A DNA stretch of 64,000 bases, from positions 89,315,888 to 89,379,887 of the forward strand of contig NC_083571.1 in the NCBI RefSeq assembly GCF_027579695.1, written 5' to 3'. The position numbers and the translations under genes were made by a program. Source of the stretch: Neoarius graeffei (taxonomy: Eukaryota > Chordata > Actinopteri > Siluriformes > Ariidae). Shown here piece after piece: positions 59,317-64,000 of this stretch. The notes beneath the pieces were generated by a model. That model was not told the origin of the DNA. It saw only the letters and a list, made by a program, of their open reading frames with translations, and made no database searches. Each line of letters begins with the position of its first letter. Within the stretch, counting starts at the first letter, position 1.

Positions 59317-59521
59317 AACATCTGAAGAATGTCAATAAAAACAAAACAATTGAACTTTTTGTGTGTTTATTAAGACATAAGTTAAATTGTAAGCAAAAAA
59401 TGGACTTTAGAAAAATATTATCGTGCAAAATAAGTTGTCTTACAAAACAGTGGTCTGCGCCGGACAGTTTGTAGCCATACAGTCTGTTAGAGCAAGCCGA
59501 ACAGCTTGAGCACGGAACTGC

Positions 59522-59610
59522 CAGTGTTGCCAGATTGGGGGTTTTAAGTGCATTTTAGCGGATTTGAACATGTTTTGGGCTGGAAAACGTCAGCAGTATC
59601 TGGCAACACT
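59522..59610. repeat. Module bounded by GTTGCCAGAT / ATCTGGCAAC, copy 2
   Basis: Shares AGTGTTGCCAGATTGGGGGT and AACGTCAGCAGTATCTGGCA with 31828-31934, but lacks about 18 bp after GGGGGTTT. Confidence 0.75.
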
Positions 59611-59815
59611 ATAGCTCTTCTTCATGACGACAGCCGGAAGTGTACCAACACGATGGGGCGTGTAGCGCCACGTGTGGCTCGGGTGCACAATGCACCTTGC
59701 ACAATAGCCCGATTTCACTTGTGCATGTAGGATTGGATTTCTCTGGCACCCCTGCTGGGACCCTTTGCTCGATTACCGACAGCAGCTTGATTTGGACGTG
59801 CATGTAAACGTACTG

Positions 59816-60150
59816 TGTGTTATTGGTCTCTGCATTTCAATGGGAAACTTCCTTATGATTATAAAAATAGTATTACATTTTGCATTGCGTTTGTCATTTT
59901 AAATAAGTGTAAAATAGCAAGGAGCTACAGAGTTGCATTGATTAGGCTACTAATAGACCTGAAGCAATCATTTCTGCATTAATGTTATTGTGTTGCTGGG
60001 TTTAAGCTCAACTTCCATTAAAGGAGGCACTGGGGGGGAAAAAAACTTCCTGTCCTGGTCTGATACTCATTACACAACACTACACTAAATAATTAAATCA
60101 CAATGCAACAGAGATATGAATTAAAAACATCTCATTCTGGCTAAGATTGA
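59816..60150. other. No gene recognised
   Basis: A/T-rich, with a G run at about 60031-60038. Nothing supported. Confidence 0.55.
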
Positions 60151-60244
60151 CTCTACATCAGGGTTTCTCAAACTTCTTTGCTCTGGGGCCCAGTAATGTT
60201 AGGCCTTGGTGCTGCAAGGCTCTGCATAGGCCTACGCTTCTGTG

Positions 60245-60320
60245 CGCCCCCCCCACCACACACACACACACACATCGTGTGCGCATCCATAGATAGATAG
60301 ATAGATAGATACATACATAG

Positions 60321-60353
<33 letters not shown>

Positions 60354-60558
60354 TATTTTTTTTGTTAGTAGTACTTGTTACAAGTAGCAGGCTTATACCA
60401 GTATAACAATATTTTGGCTAAATAAGACCAAATAGGAGTGCATTGGCAGAATTGTAGAAAATTGCCAAATGACCAGTAACTGTCCAAAGATATGCCATTA
60501 TAATAATAATAATAATTATTATTATTATTATTATTAGTAGTAGTAGTAGTAGTAGGCC

Positions 60559-60595
<37 letters not shown>

Positions 60596-60770
60596 GCTTA
60601 GGCCTAAACTATTATTAAACAAGGGAAACTAACAGAAGTGCTTTGGCTTTGAGATTATTGCTAAATTACATAAATATACTGATATGTAGGCCCAATAATT
60701 TGACTATTATTAATATTATTATTAATAATAATAACCTATTATTACCACTTGCGTAAGAACCATTAAACCA
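60245..60770. repeat. Cluster of CA, ATAG, ATT and TAG simple repeats
   Basis: Several short tandem tracts occur in the 3' region of the hAT, including ATT runs at 60320-60360, 60495-60535 and 60555-60595. Confidence 0.9.
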
Positions 60771-61035
60771 AGATTTTTTTTAAACTACACCTTTGAACTT
60801 GAAGCACTGCCAAACAGTGCCTCAATAACATACACACAGTTATAAAAAGGTCTACCAGAAACATGGGACCTCAAACCGAGAAACCTAAAGACCCACTGTA
60901 GCCCTAATACTGACTGATTACACAGTCCCAGTATGACGAAGGGAGAACTGAACGTAGGCTACGTGCTGACTTTTAACCTCAAATGACAGGCCCAGTCACC
61001 CACAGAGATTTGGTAAAAGAAAAGTCAGCATTCTA

Positions 61036-62440
<1,405 letters not shown>

Positions 62441-63132
62441 GGCTACGTTTACATTACGTCGAATCAGCGGATCATCAGATTAATGTTCTTAAAACGATTC
62501 GCGTTTACACTAAAACCATTAACCGTGCACACAGCAACACCAATACGCGGATACGCTCGGCTCCGCAGGCATCCTGCGCTCCAAATCACTCCGCCCTGAA
62601 CAGCGAGTGCCCTCTGGAGGGTGCGCACTCCGGCCCTGCGCAGCTCACACAGCGCGCGAGTGAAGTGCACAAGCTGTGATTCGGGACTGAGCCGCTGTGT
62701 GTGTGATCCCAGTGCATATCACTTCCTACTTGCAAGTGGAAGGATGGCAAGCCTAAAGACAATCATAACTACACAATGGGCAGTATTTGCATCAGTATTT
62801 GCAGTATTTTCATACTTTTATACTCTTTAATGAAAGGTGATACAAGGCGGAAGTCCGCGCCGTTTTTCAGCAGTCGCGTCACATGACCAACGCCAGCGAA
62901 TCAGGAAGGTGGATGTCACAGTGACGTTGTCCAATGACGACGCCAGCTAGAGCTCAGCACAGCGTATTCGCGTATTCTGAATGTTTACACAGCACCGGAG
63001 CTGACACGATCTGGATTGAATACGTGGACGCTGGCGGATTCCCGTTTCCTGGCTTTTCCAGGGGGTTTAATGTAAACGGACAGTGCGTCCGCGAAGAAAA
63101 CGAGACAGATACGGTCTAATGTAAACGTAGCC
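62441..63132. mobile_element. 0.69-kb non-autonomous element, copy 2
   Basis: Same family as 39701-40391, with 3-bp duplication TAC (62438-62440 and 63133-63135). Its 28-codon frame lies at 62744-62830 and is identical in sequence to that of copy 1. Confidence 0.9.
62744..62830 (+). CDS. 28-codon hydrophobic frame, copy 2
   Basis: ATG 62744 to TAA 62830, reading [20 protein letters not shown] then VFSYFYTL. No difference from 40004-40090, although flanking sequence differs at several sites. Confidence 0.3.
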   Translation: MASLKTIITTQWAVFASVFAVFSYFYTL

Positions 63133-63135
63133 TAC

Positions 63136-63520
63136 AAGCAGTAACAATCGAAGGCATAATTAGCTTCTCCCCAACTGTGAAGGGTGCCTGACATTTGGAA
63201 ATGTGCTGTGAAATCATGTATGATGCCTTTGTTAGCTTTTCATTCTCGGTCAAATTACTTTTCAACACTTTAGTTTGGGTGGCCAATTCATCACGTTTTC
63301 TTCTGAAAAAATCCTCTGATTTATCCTTGAGATGTGAATGTTTAGTTTCCAAATGCCGGCGTAATTTGGATGGCTTCATAGCTTCGTTGCTTAGCATGGT
63401 TTGGCAGATAACACAGATTGGTTTCAGGGGACAACTATCACTTGAAATAAAGCCGAATTGTATGTATGAAGGGTCGTAATTGCGAGTGAATGGGCGATAT
63501 TTTTTTTGCCTCTTGCTCAT
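63136..63520 (-). pseudogene. ZBED-like hAT transposase, BED-finger part
   Basis: From ATG 63520 the frame reads MSKRQKKYRPFTRNYDPSYI, QFGFISSDSCPLKPICVICQ, TMLSNEAMKPSKLRRHLETK, HSHLKDKSEDFFRRKRDELA and then SYMISQHISKCQAPFTVGEK. The C-x2-C and H-x4-H pairs of the BED finger are intact. An upstream frame from ATG 63591 (MACSKQATFDSFFGKRPSDS) fits the usual family start and is one base out of frame. A T-run at 63501-63508 is the likely site of the shift. The C-terminal catalytic part is at 62440-61158. Confidence 0.8.
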
Positions 63521-63915
63521 GTTGTGTATCTGCACTGTCAGATGGACGCTTTCCAAAGAAAGAGTCAAAAGTAGCTTGCTTTGAACATGCCATGATATTG
63601 CTCTCATAAAGTGTGTGTGCTACGTGGCACACAGTGACAAAAGCACTGAGAACAGAGCCAGCCAATCGCTCTTCTACATAATACTGATTACTAGTGCAGA
63701 GGCAGGCTTGCGGACCAACGGTAATCTCACGGACCGGTACCGGTCCACGGCCCATAGATCGAGAAACACCGCTCTATATCATAAAGGTGTGCCAAATAAG
63801 ACAAAGTTCACCTTTCAATCACATTTATAGTCTACCTTATTCGATTAATAATAAGCTACTAATTCATTTTCAGGGAGCGGTCTATTGATCTATGCTGAGT
63901 TGCCCAAAAGCACCC

Positions 63916-64000
63916 TAGCACAAAGATGATCATTAAATGGTAGAGCAAGCAGCACAATGAACACACTCTCTCTCTCTTAGTTAAGATGCTCTTAGTATTA
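63916..64000. repeat. Short repeat shared with 42261-42346, cut by window end
   Basis: TAGCACAAAGATGATCATTA ... CTTAGTTAAGATGCTCTTAG. The element continues beyond the window. Confidence 0.8.

Larger units (their letters stand above)
58855..59815. mobile_element. Element with CGTTTACATGCAC inverted ends
   Basis: CAGTGCGTTTACATGCAC (58855) faces GTGCATGTAAACGTACTG (59798-59815). The ends carry TCGAATTT/TCGAGC-type words. Inside are a (TG)n(TA)n run (59263-59312) and the GTTGCCAGAT module (59522-59610). No transposase. Confidence 0.7.

Noticed and set aside
58855..59815. Assigning the GTTTACATGCAC element to Kolobok or CACTA
   Set aside because: Neither a TTAA duplication nor a CACTA start is present. 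The superfamily is left open.
60365..60622. Asn-rich protein on the minus strand
   Set aside because: It is a translation of ATT/TAA simple repeats.

Overview
The window is vertebrate, almost certainly teleost, nuclear DNA. Three things show this: interrupted genes with GT-AG introns, a desmoglein (a desmosomal cadherin, a vertebrate-only family), and a dense load of fish-type transposable elements (Tc1/mariner, hAT, L2, RTE/Rex3-like, Rex1-like, Ty3/Gypsy and tRNA-derived SINEs). No rRNA, tRNA gene, CRISPR array or bacterial-type operon was seen. I cannot name the species.

Layout. 1-10320 is one Tc1-like transposon, cut by the window edge and opened by two insertions. The first is an L2-type LINE (663-6004), itself split by a SINE. 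The second is another Tc1-like element (6469-10014), itself split by a hAT element (7477-9432). 10964 to about 23830 is a decayed Ty3/Gypsy element (Gypsy-A). Its gag holds a full-length RTE-type LINE with an uninterrupted 1051-codon reading frame (11531-14888) and a complete second Gypsy element (Gypsy-B, 14918-19918). Gypsy-B has two LTRs, a 5-bp target duplication and the unusual domain order integrase before reverse transcriptase. 23831-34866 is a mosaic of short or internally deleted DNA transposons, a second SINE, a Tc1 copy and two exons of an unrecognised host gene (27370-29286, minus strand).

35747-53743 holds 13 consecutive coding exons of a desmoglein (dsg2-like) on the minus strand. 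They run from the propeptide cleavage site through five cadherin repeats, the membrane segment and the start of the cytoplasmic anchor. Splice phases agree at every junction. The signal-peptide exon(s) and the C-terminal cytoplasmic exons were not found. The introns are packed with elements: a Tc1-like element (36482-42596) nested up to four deep, a second Tc1 (45885-47459) inside a LINE fragment, and a hAT (47686-51056) containing two LINE fragments.

53744-64000 lies upstream of the recognised desmoglein exons. It holds a short diverged repeat motif, a second 5'-truncated RTE copy (55155-58080), two small terminal-inverted-repeat elements, and a ZBED-like hAT (60159-63771) split by a 0.69-kb non-autonomous element that also occurs at 39701-40391.

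Themes. Insertion junctions with target-site duplications give a clear order of events. Many DNA transposons here retain only what looks like a first coding exon ending at a splice donor. The SINE and the RTE LINE share a 3' end, suggesting that the LINE mobilises the SINE. Most elements are visibly dead. The RTE LINE at 11531-14888 is the best candidate for a recently active copy. Coordinates were read by eye; boundaries without a stated target duplication are approximate.
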